A DNA stretch of 64,000 nucleotides, taken from positions 1,550,001 through 1,614,000 of the forward strand of contig OY762511.1 in the NCBI GenBank assembly GCA_963665925.1. Reading direction: 5' to 3'. Each line of letters starts with the position of its first letter. Position 1 is the stretch's first letter. A model generated the notes under the pieces. The model worked only from the letters and a program-made list of their open reading frames with translations, did not search any database and had not been told where the DNA came from. Of the stretch, positions 1-11,360 are shown one piece after another. This stretch comes from G963665925 sp963665925 (GTDB lineage: Bacteria > Bacillota > Clostridia > Peptostreptococcales > Acidaminobacteraceae). Position numbers and translations under genes: made by a program.

Positions 1-84
1 CAAAACTCAAACTCGAATTATAAATACTCATTGATTAATAATCAGAGAACAGTTTATCAAAGTAATCTAGGTTACTTTTAAATT

Positions 85-2999
<2,915 letters not shown>

Positions 3000-3082
3000 T
3001 AAGAATTTGGGTCAAACCAAAGTGAAACAACGTCTTTTAAGATCATGTGCAGTTTTGAAGGAGCAATTCTTCATAAATGAAA

Positions 3083-3199
3083 TCCAGTGATGATGGCAAA
3101 GAGGTCACACCTGTTCCCATTCCGAACACAGCAGTTAAGCTCTTTAGCGCCGATGGTACTTGGGGGGAAGCCCCCTGGGAGAGTAGGTCGTCGCTGGTT
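3083..3199 (+). rRNA. 5S ribosomal RNA
   Basis: About 117 bases, 84 bases after the 23S end. It contains the conserved 5S segment CACACCTGTTCCCATTCCGA and GAACACAGCAGTTAAGC, and the two ends (TCCAGTGATGATGG and the final CGTCGCTGG) can form the terminal helix. It is part of the same rRNA operon and is followed 9 bases later by the tRNA cluster. Ends are estimated to within about 2 bases. Confidence 0.96.
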
Positions 3200-3208
3200 T
3201 CGAAATGT

Positions 3209-3283
3209 TCCAAGGTAGCTCAATGGTGGAGCAACCGGCTGTTAACCGGTAGGCTGTGGGTTCGAGTCCCACCCTTGGAGCCA
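3209..3283 (+). tRNA. tRNA-Asn (GTT)
   Basis: A 75-base cloverleaf with the anticodon GTT in the loop CTGTTAAC. The T-loop GGTTCGAGTCC is present and the acceptor stem TCCAAGG pairs with CCTTGGA. CCA is encoded. First of seven tRNA genes after the 5S gene. Confidence 0.97.
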
Positions 3284-3294
3284 TTTGAATGCTA

Positions 3295-3369
3295 GGCCCC
3301 TTGGTCAAGCGGTTAAGACACCGCCCTTTCACGGCGGTAACGGGGGTTCGATTCCCCCAGGGGTCACCA
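3295..3369 (+). tRNA. tRNA-Glu (TTC)
   Basis: A 75-base cloverleaf, anticodon TTC within CCTTTCACGG. The acceptor stem GGCCCCT pairs with AGGGGTC (with a G-T pair), the T-loop is GGTTCGATTCC, and CCA is encoded. Confidence 0.97.
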
Positions 3370-3418
3370 TTACTTATTTTAATAAGTTCCAGATGAAGGC
3401 TTTAAGTCTTCGAAAAGT

Positions 3419-3494
3419 GGGAGTATAGCTCAGCTGGGAGAGCATCTGCCTTACAAGCAGAGGGTCATAGGTTCGAGCCCTATTACTCCCACCA
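3419..3494 (+). tRNA. tRNA-Val (TAC)
   Basis: A 76-base cloverleaf, anticodon TAC in CCTTACAAG. The acceptor stem GGGAGTA pairs with TACTCCC, the D-arm is AGCTCAGCTGGGAGAGC, the T-loop is GGTTCGAGCCC, and CCA is encoded. Confidence 0.97.
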
Positions 3495-3497
3495 TAT

Positions 3498-3582
3498 GCG
3501 GGTGTGGCGGAATTGGCAGACGCGCCAGATTTAGGTTCTGGTGTCAATAGACGTGGGGGTTCAAGTCCCTCCACCCGCACCA
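3498..3582 (+). tRNA. tRNA-Leu (TAG)
   Basis: An 85-base type II tRNA with a long variable arm. The anticodon TAG lies in ATTTAGGTT. The acceptor stem GCGGGTG pairs with CACCCGC and CCA is encoded. Only 3 bases separate it from tRNA-Val. Confidence 0.97.
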
Positions 3583-3588
3583 CATTTT

Positions 3589-3663
3589 GCGGAAGTGGCT
3601 CAGTGGTAGAGCATCGCCTTGCCAAGGCGAGGGTCGCGAGTTCGAATCTCGTCTTCCGCTCCA
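3589..3663 (+). tRNA. tRNA-Gly (GCC)
   Basis: A 75-base cloverleaf with anticodon GCC in CTTGCCAAG. The acceptor stem GCGGAAG pairs with CTTCCGC, the T-loop is AGTTCGAATCT, and CCA is encoded. Confidence 0.97.
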
Positions 3664-3672
3664 ATAAAAAAC

Positions 3673-3761
3673 GGAGAGGTACCGAAGTGGTCATAACGGG
3701 GCGGTCTTGAAAACCGTTAGGGGGCAACCCCACGTGGGTTCGAATCCCACCCTCTCCGCCA
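3673..3761 (+). tRNA. tRNA-Ser (TGA)
   Basis: An 89-base type II tRNA with a long variable arm (TAGGGGGCAACCCCA). The anticodon TGA lies in TCTTGAAAA. The acceptor stem GGAGAGG pairs with CCTCTCC and CCA is encoded. Confidence 0.97.
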
Positions 3762-3782
3762 TTTTATTTAAGTTGAAAGACT

Positions 3783-3859
3783 TGCCCAGATAGCTCAGTC
3801 GGTAGAGCAGGGGACTGAAAATCCCCGTGTCGGTGGTTCGATTCCGCCTCTGGGCACCA
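3783..3859 (+). tRNA. tRNA-Phe (GAA)
   Basis: A 77-base cloverleaf with anticodon GAA in ACTGAAAAT. The acceptor stem TGCCCAG pairs with CTGGGCA, the T-loop is GGTTCGATTCC, and CCA is encoded. Last gene of the rRNA-tRNA unit. Confidence 0.97.
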
Positions 3860-3863
3860 AATC

Positions 3864-3903
3864 AAAAGCTGTTTACAGATATATGCTGTAGACAGCTTTA
3901 TTT
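3864..3903 (+). terminator. Terminator of the rRNA-tRNA operon
   Basis: A hairpin AAAGCTGTTTACAG / CTGTAGACAGCTTT (14 bp with one mismatch, 7-base loop) followed by ATTTG. It starts 5 bases after tRNA-Phe. The T tract is short and broken by an A, but the position and stem fit intrinsic termination. Confidence 0.75.
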
Positions 3904-3984
3904 GCATATGTGGATATTCGAATTTTTTTTTAAACTTTAAAAATAGTAATGATTCAAAATATCGGATAATCCAGTCATTTATCA

Positions 3985-4012
3985 TTGTGGACATGTGATT
4001 TTATGCTAAAAT
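3985..4012 (+). promoter_or_regulatory. Candidate sigma-A promoter of the aro genes
   Basis: TTGTGG (3985-3990), a 16-bp spacer and TAAAAT (4007-4012). The -10 box is preceded by TGC, which is the extended -10 pattern. It sits 60 bp before the aroB start and after the operon terminator upstream. This is inference from sequence similarity only. Confidence 0.45.
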
Positions 4013-4071
4013 AAATAAAATGTTCATAATTATACTCGAATTTGATAAGAAAAGGGCTAGGAGGGGTTTAA

Positions 4072-5184
4072 ATGCATATAGTAGATGTAAATTTACCCAA
4101 TTCACCGTATAAAATACATATTGAAGAAGGGTTGCTCGACACACTGGGACGTCATGTGGAGGCGTATTACTCGGGAAAACGCATTTCAGTCATAACCGAT
4201 GAAACGGTCGCAGGCTATTATCTGGAAACCGTTACAAATACACTTGCTGGATCAGGTTATGAGGTAACACCTTTCATTGTCAAGCCAGGTGAGTCCAGTA
4301 AGAGCTTCAAGGTGTTTGAAAAACTGACTGAAGACCTTGCGCAGTCAGGTCATCAAAGAACGGATCTCATACTTGCTCTGGGCGGCGGTGTTGTTGGCGA
4401 TCTTGCAGGATTTACAGCGGCAAGCTATTTGCGCGGTGTACCATTCATACAGGTTCCTACGAGTCTACTTGCCCAAATTGACAGCAGTGTCGGCGGCAAA
4501 ACGGGAATCAATATCAGTGCAGGCAAGAATCTGGTGGGGGCAATCTATCAGCCGAAAGCGGTGCTGATTGACCCTAAAACACTGGATACACTTTCCAAGA
4601 AATATCTGCGGGATGGCATTGGTGAGGCCTTGAAATATGGTTTTATAGACAGGCCGGACCTGCTTGATTTATTTGAAAGCATTGCTGCTGAAGCACAGAG
4701 GACCGATTCGAGTTCTCAGGTGGCTTTTGATAAGGTTCTTGAAAAAAGAAGCAATCTTATTCGAATCTGCTGTGAATCCAAACGAGATTTTGTTATGGAA
4801 GATGAGCGCGACTTTGGAAGAAGAATGATTTTGAATTATGGACATACCTTGGGACATGCCATTGAAAGACAGTATGGCTATAAGAAATATACACATGGTG
4901 AAGCCGTGGCCATGGGCATGTATTTCATGCAACAAATCAGCGAACATCATGGGATGACAGATGCCGGACTTACAGACAAGATAAAGAATCTGCTTCTGGC
5001 GTTTGAACTCTTTAACATGGACATGAAAGATGGTTACGAGAACTGGATAGATGCCGTTGCCAAGGACAAGAAAAACTTGAACAGCAGGCTTAATATTATA
5101 CTTGTGAAAAAGCCGGGGTCTCCGCTTGTACACGGGACGACTGCCGAGGCATTTCAAACGATGCTGAAAGAGGGTTTAAAATGA
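4072..5184 (+). CDS. aroB: 3-dehydroquinate synthase AroB
   Basis: A 370-residue enzyme that would cyclise DAHP to 3-dehydroquinate, second step of the shikimate pathway, using NAD+ and a divalent metal in the cytosol. Seen in the sequence: the NAD-binding GGGVVGDLAGF at about residues 104-114, the family signature PTSLLAQIDSSVGGKTGIN at 129-147, and metal-ligand regions GIGEALKYG, NYGHTLGHAIE and THGEAVAMGM. The length is normal for the family. The ATG at 4072 follows a good ribosome site (AGGAGGGG). Its stop TGA overlaps the aroA start as ATGA, so translation of the two is probably coupled. First gene of an aroB-aroA-aroC-chorismate mutase unit. Confidence 0.97.
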   Translation: MHIVDVNLPNSPYKIHIEEGLLDTLGRHVEAYYSGKRISVITDETVAGYYLETVTNTLAGSGYEVTPFIVKPGESSKSFKVFEKLTEDLAQSGHQRTDLILALGGGVVGDLAGFTAASYLRGVPFIQVPTSLLAQIDSSVGGKTGINISAGKNLVGAIYQPKAVLIDPKTLDTLSKKYLRDGIGEALKYGFIDRPDLLDLFESIAAEAQRTDSSSQVAFDKVLEKRSNLIRICCESKRDFVMEDERDFGRRMILNYGHTLGHAIERQYGYKKYTHGEAVAMGMYFMQQISEHHGMTDAGLTDKIKNLLLAFELFNMDMKDGYENWIDAVAKDKKNLNSRLNIILVKKPGSPLVHGTTAEAFQTMLKEGLK

Positions 5185-6461
5185 GTCAAATAACAATAGA
5201 ATCGGCAAAACTGGGCGGTGTAGTCATCGCACCACCTTCAAAAAGCCTGAGTCATAGGGTTATGATAGCCGCTGCACTTAGCGGCGGGGAGTCAGAAATA
5301 TGCGGTATGAAGGAATCTGTCGATATTCGGGCAACAAAAACATGCCTTGAAACACTGGGGGCGAAAATAGCACTCAACAACGGTTGCATGACGGTTACGG
5401 GTATTGGGCGTCCTACAGATTTGCTTGATACGACCATGTTCTGCGAGGAATCGGGATCAACACTCCGATTCATGATCCCGATAGCGGCACTCACAGGTAA
5501 GTTTGTACGTTTTGAAGGAAAGGGAAAGCTTGTAACACGTCCAATAGATCCATATTTTGATGTGTTTGAGAAGTCTGAGATTTCCTATGAGTACGATAAC
5601 GCGCTGCCACTGATTATCAAGGGTGCCTTAAAATCCGGAAGCTATGAACTTCCTGGCCATATCAGCTCGCAGTTTGTGACAGGTCTTCTAATGTCCTTAC
5701 CCCTGCTTGAAGGCGCGTCTGAACTCAAGATGACGTCAAAACTTGAATCCAGAGATTATGTGGATTTGACGCTTGATGTCATGAAGGATTTTGGCGTTGA
5801 AGTGGTCAACAATGACTACCTTTCATTTAGAATTGAAGGCAATCAGAAATACCAGGCGAAAAATACAGTCGTTGAGGGGGATTACTCTCAGATGGCGTTT
5901 TGGGCAGTTGCAGGTACAATCGGTTCCAATCCGATTATCATAGAGAATGCCGGAAAAAATACGAATCAGGGAGATGCAAGAATCTTTGAAATCATTTCTG
6001 AAATGGGTGGGTCTGTAGAGTATGGCGAACACAGCATTCGGGTATCTCCTGCCAAAACACAGAACGTTGAGATTAATGTGAGTGAAATCCCAGATTTGGT
6101 GCCTATACTCGCTGTACTGGGTACTTTCAGCGAAGGAATCATGCGCATAACTGGTGGCGAGCGTGTTAGACTTAAGGAATCCGATAGACTTAAGGCGATT
6201 GCAACAGAGCTCAATAAGCTGGGTGCTCAAATTGAAGAAACGCCAGACGGTCTGATCATTCAAGGTGTTGCGTCGCTGCGCGGCGGTAATGTAGAAGGCT
6301 GGAATGATCACCGAATTGTTATGGCAGCTTCCATTGCTGCAATTAGATGCGACAGTCCTCTTTCTATAGAAGGCTGGAAGGCGATCAACAAATCGTATCC
6401 AGAGTTCTTTAAGGATTATCAGAATTTGGGAGGTGTTGTCAATGAACGGAACTTGGGGTAG
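5181..6461 (+). CDS. aroA: 3-phosphoshikimate 1-carboxyvinyltransferase AroA (EPSP synthase)
   Basis: A 426-residue enzyme that would transfer the enolpyruvyl group of PEP to shikimate-3-phosphate, the sixth shikimate step. Visible hallmarks are PPSKSLSHR at about residues 18-26 (substrate-binding Lys and Arg), SGSTLRF at 91-97, the internal repeat characteristic of the fold, and RVRLKESDRLKA in the C-terminal half. The ATG overlaps the aroB stop by four bases (ATGA). At the 3' end it overlaps aroC by 20 bases, so the three genes form a tightly packed operon. The length is typical. No shikimate kinase or shikimate dehydrogenase is in this window, so the remaining pathway genes must be elsewhere. 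Confidence 0.97.
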   Translation: MSQITIESAKLGGVVIAPPSKSLSHRVMIAAALSGGESEICGMKESVDIRATKTCLETLGAKIALNNGCMTVTGIGRPTDLLDTTMFCEESGSTLRFMIPIAALTGKFVRFEGKGKLVTRPIDPYFDVFEKSEISYEYDNALPLIIKGALKSGSYELPGHISSQFVTGLLMSLPLLEGASELKMTSKLESRDYVDLTLDVMKDFGVEVVNNDYLSFRIEGNQKYQAKNTVVEGDYSQMAFWAVAGTIGSNPIIIENAGKNTNQGDARIFEIISEMGGSVEYGEHSIRVSPAKTQNVEINVSEIPDLVPILAVLGTFSEGIMRITGGERVRLKESDRLKAIATELNKLGAQIEETPDGLIIQGVASLRGGNVEGWNDHRIVMAASIAAIRCDSPLSIEGWKAINKSYPEFFKDYQNLGGVVNERNLG

Positions 6462-7557
6462 CGCACTCGGACTGACGATTTACGGAGAATCTCATGGAAG
6501 TGGCCTGGGCGTGGTCATAAACAATTTGCCGCCTGGAATCAAGCTTGACATGGACCGTATCCGAATGGAAATGGATCGACGAAAACCCGGGACCTCGAAA
6601 ATGGCGACACCGAGAAAAGAAGCAGACGCCTTTGAAATTTTGAGTGGTTACTTTGAGGAGCACACAACGGGTGCCCCGCTGGCCATCCTGATCAGAAATA
6701 CGAATCAGAGGTCCAAGGATTACTCAAAGGTCAAGAACATTCTTAGACCAGGACATGCCGACTGGACTGCATATGAAAAGTACAATGGTTTCCAGGATTA
6801 TAGGGGCGGCGGACACTTTAGTGGCAGACTTACTGCTGGGATTGTCTTTGCAGGCGCGGTCGCACAGCAAATTCTCCTTAAGAAAGGTATTGTTGTGGGT
6901 GCTGCAGTCAAGGCTATTGGTCCGATCGAGGCAGATCCGCTTTCTCTGAAAGATGTTATGGCATTTGATTTTGAAAACTGGAAAAGGGAAAAGCTGCCGG
7001 TTATTAATGCAGATAAGACACAAGCCATGATGGATGCGATTGAGGCTGCGCGTATGCGTCAGGATTCCATTGGCGGGAAAATCTACGCTGCTGCAAAGGG
7101 TGTTCCTGCAGGTTTGGGTCAACCATTTTTCCATTCGGTTGAAAGCAAAATTGCTCATATCATGTTTTCAGTACCTGCAGTAAAAGGGATTGAATTTGGT
7201 GCAGGCTTTGAACTCGCACATATGCTCGGTAGTGAAGCCAATGACCCTATTTATGAAGAAAAGGGTCAGGTGTTGTCGAAGACCAATAATAACGGCGGAA
7301 TCCTTGGTGGAATCACCAACGGCATGCCACTGGAACTGAGTGTTGTCATAAAGCCGACACCATCCATAGGTATTTCCCAGGAAACAATCGATATCGAAAC
7401 AAAAGGGCCTATCATGCATAGCGTTGAAGGACGACACGATCCGTGTATTTTGCCAAGAGCGGTACCGGTGATAGAGTCTGTACTGGCGATTGCCCTGCTG
7501 GATCTTCTGATGGAGGATGGCCAAAAGTTTGATGCGTCTGAACCGGGCATTATTTGA
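6442..7557 (+). CDS. aroC: Chorismate synthase AroC
   Basis: A 371-residue FMN-dependent lyase that would convert EPSP to chorismate, the end of the shikimate pathway. It shows GESHGSGLGVVI near residues 15-26, the RPGHADWT signature at about 101-108, and the C-terminal EGRHDPC motif. I chose the ATG at 6442 because GGGAGGTG (6428-6435) lies 6 bases before it. The in-frame GTG at 6433 falls inside that ribosome site and is a poor start. The gene begins within the end of aroA, so it should be translated from the same transcript. It is followed 15 bases later by a chorismate mutase, which uses its product. Confidence 0.97.
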   Translation: MNGTWGSALGLTIYGESHGSGLGVVINNLPPGIKLDMDRIRMEMDRRKPGTSKMATPRKEADAFEILSGYFEEHTTGAPLAILIRNTNQRSKDYSKVKNILRPGHADWTAYEKYNGFQDYRGGGHFSGRLTAGIVFAGAVAQQILLKKGIVVGAAVKAIGPIEADPLSLKDVMAFDFENWKREKLPVINADKTQAMMDAIEAARMRQDSIGGKIYAAAKGVPAGLGQPFFHSVESKIAHIMFSVPAVKGIEFGAGFELAHMLGSEANDPIYEEKGQVLSKTNNNGGILGGITNGMPLELSVVIKPTPSIGISQETIDIETKGPIMHSVEGRHDPCILPRAVPVIESVLAIALLDLLMEDGQKFDASEPGII

Positions 7558-7572
7558 TTAGACGAAGCTGTT

Positions 7573-7884
7573 ATGAAGAAAAATGAGAAAGATAAGGTGG
7601 TTCCATTGAATTTGGAAACATTCAGAAAAGAAATCGATAGAATAGATACAGAGCTGGTGGCGCTCCTTTTGGAACGCATGAAGCTCTCTGAAGATATTGC
7701 AGCCTTAAAGATTGAGGAAGGGATGGCCGTGCGAGATGAAACGCGGGAGAAAGCTCTTCTTGAGAGCCGCTCGAGCCATGCCGATTCAGAAGTGAAAAAG
7801 CAGGCAGTCAGAGAGGTGTTTGAAGCCATTCTGAAAGCAAGCCGCAATGTACAGCATACTTTTATGGGGACAGATGAGGCGTAG
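7573..7884 (+). CDS. Chorismate mutase, AroQ class (monofunctional)
   Basis: A 103-residue protein made of one all-helical chorismate mutase domain. It would rearrange chorismate to prephenate, the first committed step to phenylalanine and tyrosine. Seen: RKEIDRIDTELVALLLERM in the first helix, the conserved Lys/Arg pattern in LKIEEGMAVRDETRE, and a C-terminal helix REVFEAILKASR. The dipeptide order R-x-x-I-D-x-I-D is typical of the AroQ family. It is not fused to prephenate dehydratase or DAHP synthase. It lies 15 bases after aroC and closes the operon before a terminator. The ribosome site is weak, so translation may depend on readthrough from aroC. Confidence 0.9.
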   Translation: MKKNEKDKVVPLNLETFRKEIDRIDTELVALLLERMKLSEDIAALKIEEGMAVRDETREKALLESRSSHADSEVKKQAVREVFEAILKASRNVQHTFMGTDEA

Positions 7885-7931
7885 TTGTCAAATCTTCATT
7901 TTCGGATGACATATAAGTTTGCATGAAGATT

Positions 7932-7962
7932 AAAAGCAGCCTGAAATCAGGCTGCTTTTTTT
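7932..7962 (+). terminator. Terminator after the aro operon
   Basis: A hairpin AAAAGCAGCCTG / CAGGCTGCTTTT followed by seven T residues. It ends the aro transcript. On the other strand the same hairpin holds the last codons and the stop (7947) of the convergent transporter gene, so it may work in both directions. Confidence 0.9.
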
Positions 7963-8891
7963 GTACGCTTATTTTTCCGCTGTGGCATGTTGACCAGGAG
8001 TATGCCTGAAGAAACCAGTAGCAGTGATAAGAGGGTTTCAGAGCTGAGGGTCTCGCCAGGAATGAAGAAGGCGGAAAGCATGGATCCCCAGATTGGAATT
8101 TGAAACTTGTAAATGGACACCTTGCTGATGGCATTGTTTTTCAGAAGGGTGAACCATATGCCGAATCCAGCGGATGAAATCAGAGCAAGATGGAGAAAAA
8201 TCGGCACAATATCCCCAGTCATGTGGATGACATTACCGCCAAGCTTCAGCCAGGAAAAAGCAATCATTGTACTTGATCCAATAAACATCTGATAACAGGT
8301 CATGAGGACGGTGTCGAGCTTTCCGGAGAGCTCCTTCGCCATGATGGACGAGACAGCACCCGTGAGTGCGGCCAGTACAAGCAGGCCTTCACCCCAGAAG
8401 GAAAATCCACCATCAATCGGCCCTTTTGCAAGATTGATGTAGATGACCCCTAAGAAGCCTAAGGAGAGTCCTGCCCACTTCTGCTTGGTCATTTTGTCAT
8501 TAGCATAGTAGAAATGGGGTAAGACTATGGAGAAGAAGGTCCCCAGTGAGGTCATGATAGATCCTTTCACACCGGTTGTATTTGAGAGTCCGTTATAGAA
8601 AAATAAATACTGCAGTGATGTCTGGACCAGACCCAGTGCAATTAAGGGCAGTATGACCGATTTGTCGATTCTTAACGAGCGCTTTGTGGCTAGAATAAAG
8701 ACGAGCAGGTAAGTTGCGGCCAAGAAGAAGCGGTAACCTGCAAACTGGAGCTTTACGGCAAAGCCCGCACTGCCGATATCGAGAGCTGCATAGCTTACTT
8801 TCAGGGCTGGAAATGCACTGCCCCAAAGGATGCAAGAAAATGTTGCGAGTATGAAAATCGCGGCAGGATGCCTGTAGAATTTTTCTGACAT
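7947..8891 (-). CDS. EamA/DMT-family membrane transporter
   Basis: A 314-residue integral membrane protein with about ten hydrophobic segments arranged as two five-helix halves, as in EamA (drug/metabolite transporter) proteins. The first segment contains the motif FSCILWGSAFPALKV, close to the W-G-x-x-F/P signature of this family. The second half begins near LSLGFLGVIYINLAKG. The tail is basic (RKNKRTKKAA), consistent with a cytoplasmic C-terminus. I chose the ATG at 8891, preceded by AAGGATGG at a proper spacing, over the ATG at 8900, which overlaps that site. The substrate cannot be told from the sequence. It converges on the aro operon and is divergent from cdaA. Confidence 0.88.
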   Translation of the reverse strand: MSEKFYRHPAAIFILATFSCILWGSAFPALKVSYAALDIGSAGFAVKLQFAGYRFFLAATYLLVFILATKRSLRIDKSVILPLIALGLVQTSLQYLFFYNGLSNTTGVKGSIMTSLGTFFSIVLPHFYYANDKMTKQKWAGLSLGFLGVIYINLAKGPIDGGFSFWGEGLLVLAALTGAVSSIMAKELSGKLDTVLMTCYQMFIGSSTMIAFSWLKLGGNVIHMTGDIVPIFLHLALISSAGFGIWFTLLKNNAISKVSIYKFQIPIWGSMLSAFFIPGETLSSETLLSLLLVSSGILLVNMPQRKNKRTKKAA

Positions 8892-9054
8892 AAGTACCAT
8901 CCTTTTTCAATAAAACTGTAACTATTGTGATGTTGTTTTCACAATGCCTTTAATGTAACATTAAAATTATACTACAATTAGTACGACTTGCTCCAAGAAT
9001 TAACAAAATGTAGTATACTATTGTGACGATAGAATATAATGAGGTGTATGTGCG

Positions 9055-9873
9055 TTGGAAACAATTATGAATATTTTCTTGAATATACGTATTCTAGATA
9101 TAGTGGACATTTTCATAGTGGCATTTGTATTTTATAAGCTTCTTTCGCTCATACGTGAGACGCGTGCTGAGCAGCTTATAAAGGGTATTATCATCCTGCT
9201 GGTTGTATCAAAGGTCAGTGAGTGGGCAAAGCTCTACGTTGTGCACTTCATACTTCAGAACACATTGACACTTGGGGTTGTTGCGCTGCTGATCGTATTT
9301 CAGCCGGAAATGCGACGTGCGCTTGAATACATAGGAAGAAGCAAGCTGCTCTCCAAGTCCTTTGCAGAGGTTGACCGCGAAATCATGCAAGAATCAGTTG
9401 ATCAGGTGGTTTCAGCTGTCACAACGCTCTCAAGAGACAGGATCGGTGCACTCATCGTTCTGGAACGTGACACAGGAATCAACGATATTGTTGAGACAGG
9501 CGTTAAAATTGACGGCCACATTTCTAGCGGATTGCTTATTAACATTTTCATTCCCAACACACCACTGCATGATGGGGCTGTTATTGTAAGAAAAGATAAA
9601 ATACTTGCAGCGGGCTGTTTTCTGCCGCTGTCTGAAAATCAGAGTTTGAGCAAAGAAATTGGAACACGGCACAGAGCAGCACTTGGAATCTGTGAACAGT
9701 CCGATGCTGTAGTCGTCATTGTATCTGAGGAAACAGGCGCAATTTCCATTGCAATGGATGGAAAACTGTCTCGCTTCCTTGATCCAAAGACGCTGTCCAA
9801 TAAAATTATGGATGCCTACCACTCTGAAAATGGAAAAGCACTCTTGACGAAAAAATGGAGAATTGCAAAATGA
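9055..9873 (+). CDS. cdaA: Diadenylate cyclase CdaA
   Basis: A 272-residue membrane enzyme that would condense two ATP into cyclic di-AMP. There are three N-terminal membrane segments (about residues 12-30, 40-60, 66-84) followed by a cytosolic DAC (DisA_N) domain. The catalytic signatures DGA (173-175) and RHR (206-208, in GTRHRAAL) are intact. The start is TTG at 9055, 8 bases after GAGGTG; the next ATG (9067) is too far from that site. Its stop overlaps the start of cdaR (ATGA). In most Firmicutes the order is cdaA-cdaR-glmM; here glmM lies 13.5 kb downstream as a separate unit. Confidence 0.97.
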   Translation: METIMNIFLNIRILDIVDIFIVAFVFYKLLSLIRETRAEQLIKGIIILLVVSKVSEWAKLYVVHFILQNTLTLGVVALLIVFQPEMRRALEYIGRSKLLSKSFAEVDREIMQESVDQVVSAVTTLSRDRIGALIVLERDTGINDIVETGVKIDGHISSGLLINIFIPNTPLHDGAVIVRKDKILAAGCFLPLSENQSLSKEIGTRHRAALGICEQSDAVVVIVSEETGAISIAMDGKLSRFLDPKTLSNKIMDAYHSENGKALLTKKWRIAK

Positions 9874-11267
9874 CAAAGCCGAAATGGATGAATCGTCTTG
9901 CGGAAGTTTTCAACAGCAGTCGGCTCTCCAGAAATACAGGACAAAAAATCATATCGCTCCTATTTGCCATATTGTTCTGGCTGTATGTTATGGACCAGGT
10001 CAACCCGGAAATGGTCAAGGAACTCGCAAATGTACAGGTGGAGTTCTTAAATGCGGCAAGTGTCACGCAAAATGGGCTAGTCATTATGGATGAACAGGAA
10101 TTTTTTGTGGATGTCAAAGTCAAAGGTAGAAGAAACGATTTGTTTGATGTCACAAATGAAGATGTACGTGTTACTGCGGATTTGAGTGGCTACGGCAAGG
10201 GAACAAACAGCGTCCCACTTGAGACGCGCACATTCAATGGCAGTTTTACCGTAAACGATCTGTCACAGAAGGAAATCAAGATATTTTTGGATAAGGTTGT
10301 AGAAATTTCAAAACCGGTGAACATAACAGTATCTGGAGAAATTAAGGGTGGTTATGTCAAAGGAGACTTGGAATATGCGCCAGTAGAAATTTCAGTTCGG
10401 GGACCAGAATCCTATGTCAACACCGTTGCTATGATACAGGGCGAAATGAAAATAGACAATGCGACAGGTGCCATTGAAAAGGAACTGCCGGTAATGCCAG
10501 TAGACAATGACGGCAATGTCGTGAATGGGGTTACACTGGGACGGGATTACGTACGCGCGTCTATTGGAATTGACAAGCTGAAAACACTTGCTGTCAATGA
10601 ACGTCTCAGTGGTCAGGTCGCATCGGGCTATGAGCTTGTACGCGTTCAGATTGCACCAGCTGCGGTCACAATCAGAGGCAGTGAAAGTGATGTCGATGCC
10701 ATTGAACGTCTCTATACAAAAGCAATAGACATTTCTGGAATCAGAAATACGGAAGATATTGAAGTGGGACTGGATTTGCCGGAAGGCATCACAGCACCCT
10801 ATCTCAACGAGCCGGTGACGGCATCGGTGTTTGTTGAAGCCTATGAAACGAAAACATTCATCATTCCGGGCTCTGATATTCCAATTCGCAATATGGATGA
10901 TGCCTTTATTGTCACACAGCGGGACATTTCTGGAACTGTAGAAGTGACCGTTCGAGATATTGAGTCGGTTATGAAGAATGTTGATGTTGATTCGCTGAAT
11001 CTTTACTATGATGGATCAAACCTCAAGCCAGGTATCGCCAATGAGGCTGTTGTCAAATTCGAGCTTGAAAACACGGTGCGCAACATCAGCATAGACTCGG
11101 ATAAGGTCAGAATCCCGGTGCGGCTGAAAGAGCTGATCAACAACGGTGGTTCAGACACTCAAAGTGGGACGGATCAGCCTGAGGAAAGTCCGGCAACAAC
11201 AGACCCACCGACTGACGGTGAGAATCCAACCGGGTCAGACTCAACGGGCAATGCGGAAACTCAATAA
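9870..11267 (+). CDS. cdaR: CdaA regulatory protein CdaR (YbbR domains)
   Basis: A 465-residue protein with one membrane segment (about residues 28-45, ISLLFAILFWLYVM) and a large extracytoplasmic part made of YbbR-type repeats, each near 85 residues. It ends in a low-complexity tail rich in Thr, Ser, Pro, Glu and Gly. In other Firmicutes CdaR binds CdaA in the membrane and tunes c-di-AMP synthesis. I took the ATG at 9870, which overlaps the cdaA stop, because GGAG at 9857-9860 is 9 bases before it; an in-frame ATG at 9855 would precede that site. The tail is probably a flexible wall-facing segment. A terminator follows directly. Confidence 0.94.
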   Translation: MTKPKWMNRLAEVFNSSRLSRNTGQKIISLLFAILFWLYVMDQVNPEMVKELANVQVEFLNAASVTQNGLVIMDEQEFFVDVKVKGRRNDLFDVTNEDVRVTADLSGYGKGTNSVPLETRTFNGSFTVNDLSQKEIKIFLDKVVEISKPVNITVSGEIKGGYVKGDLEYAPVEISVRGPESYVNTVAMIQGEMKIDNATGAIEKELPVMPVDNDGNVVNGVTLGRDYVRASIGIDKLKTLAVNERLSGQVASGYELVRVQIAPAAVTIRGSESDVDAIERLYTKAIDISGIRNTEDIEVGLDLPEGITAPYLNEPVTASVFVEAYETKTFIIPGSDIPIRNMDDAFIVTQRDISGTVEVTVRDIESVMKNVDVDSLNLYYDGSNLKPGIANEAVVKFELENTVRNISIDSDKVRIPVRLKELINNGGSDTQSGTDQPEESPATTDPPTDGENPTGSDSTGNAETQ

Positions 11268-11277
11268 AGATGTAATA

Positions 11278-11309
11278 AAAAGACTGCAAAAATTTGCAGT
11301 CTTTTTTGT
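11278..11309 (+). terminator. Terminator after cdaA-cdaR
   Basis: A 10-bp hairpin AGACTGCAAA / TTTGCAGTCT with a 2-base nominal loop, followed by TTTTTT. It is 10 bases beyond the cdaR stop. Confidence 0.9.
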
Positions 11310-11360
11310 TTGAAGAGTCTCAAAAATGCTAAAATACATCTATGAGAGGCGAGGTGAAAC

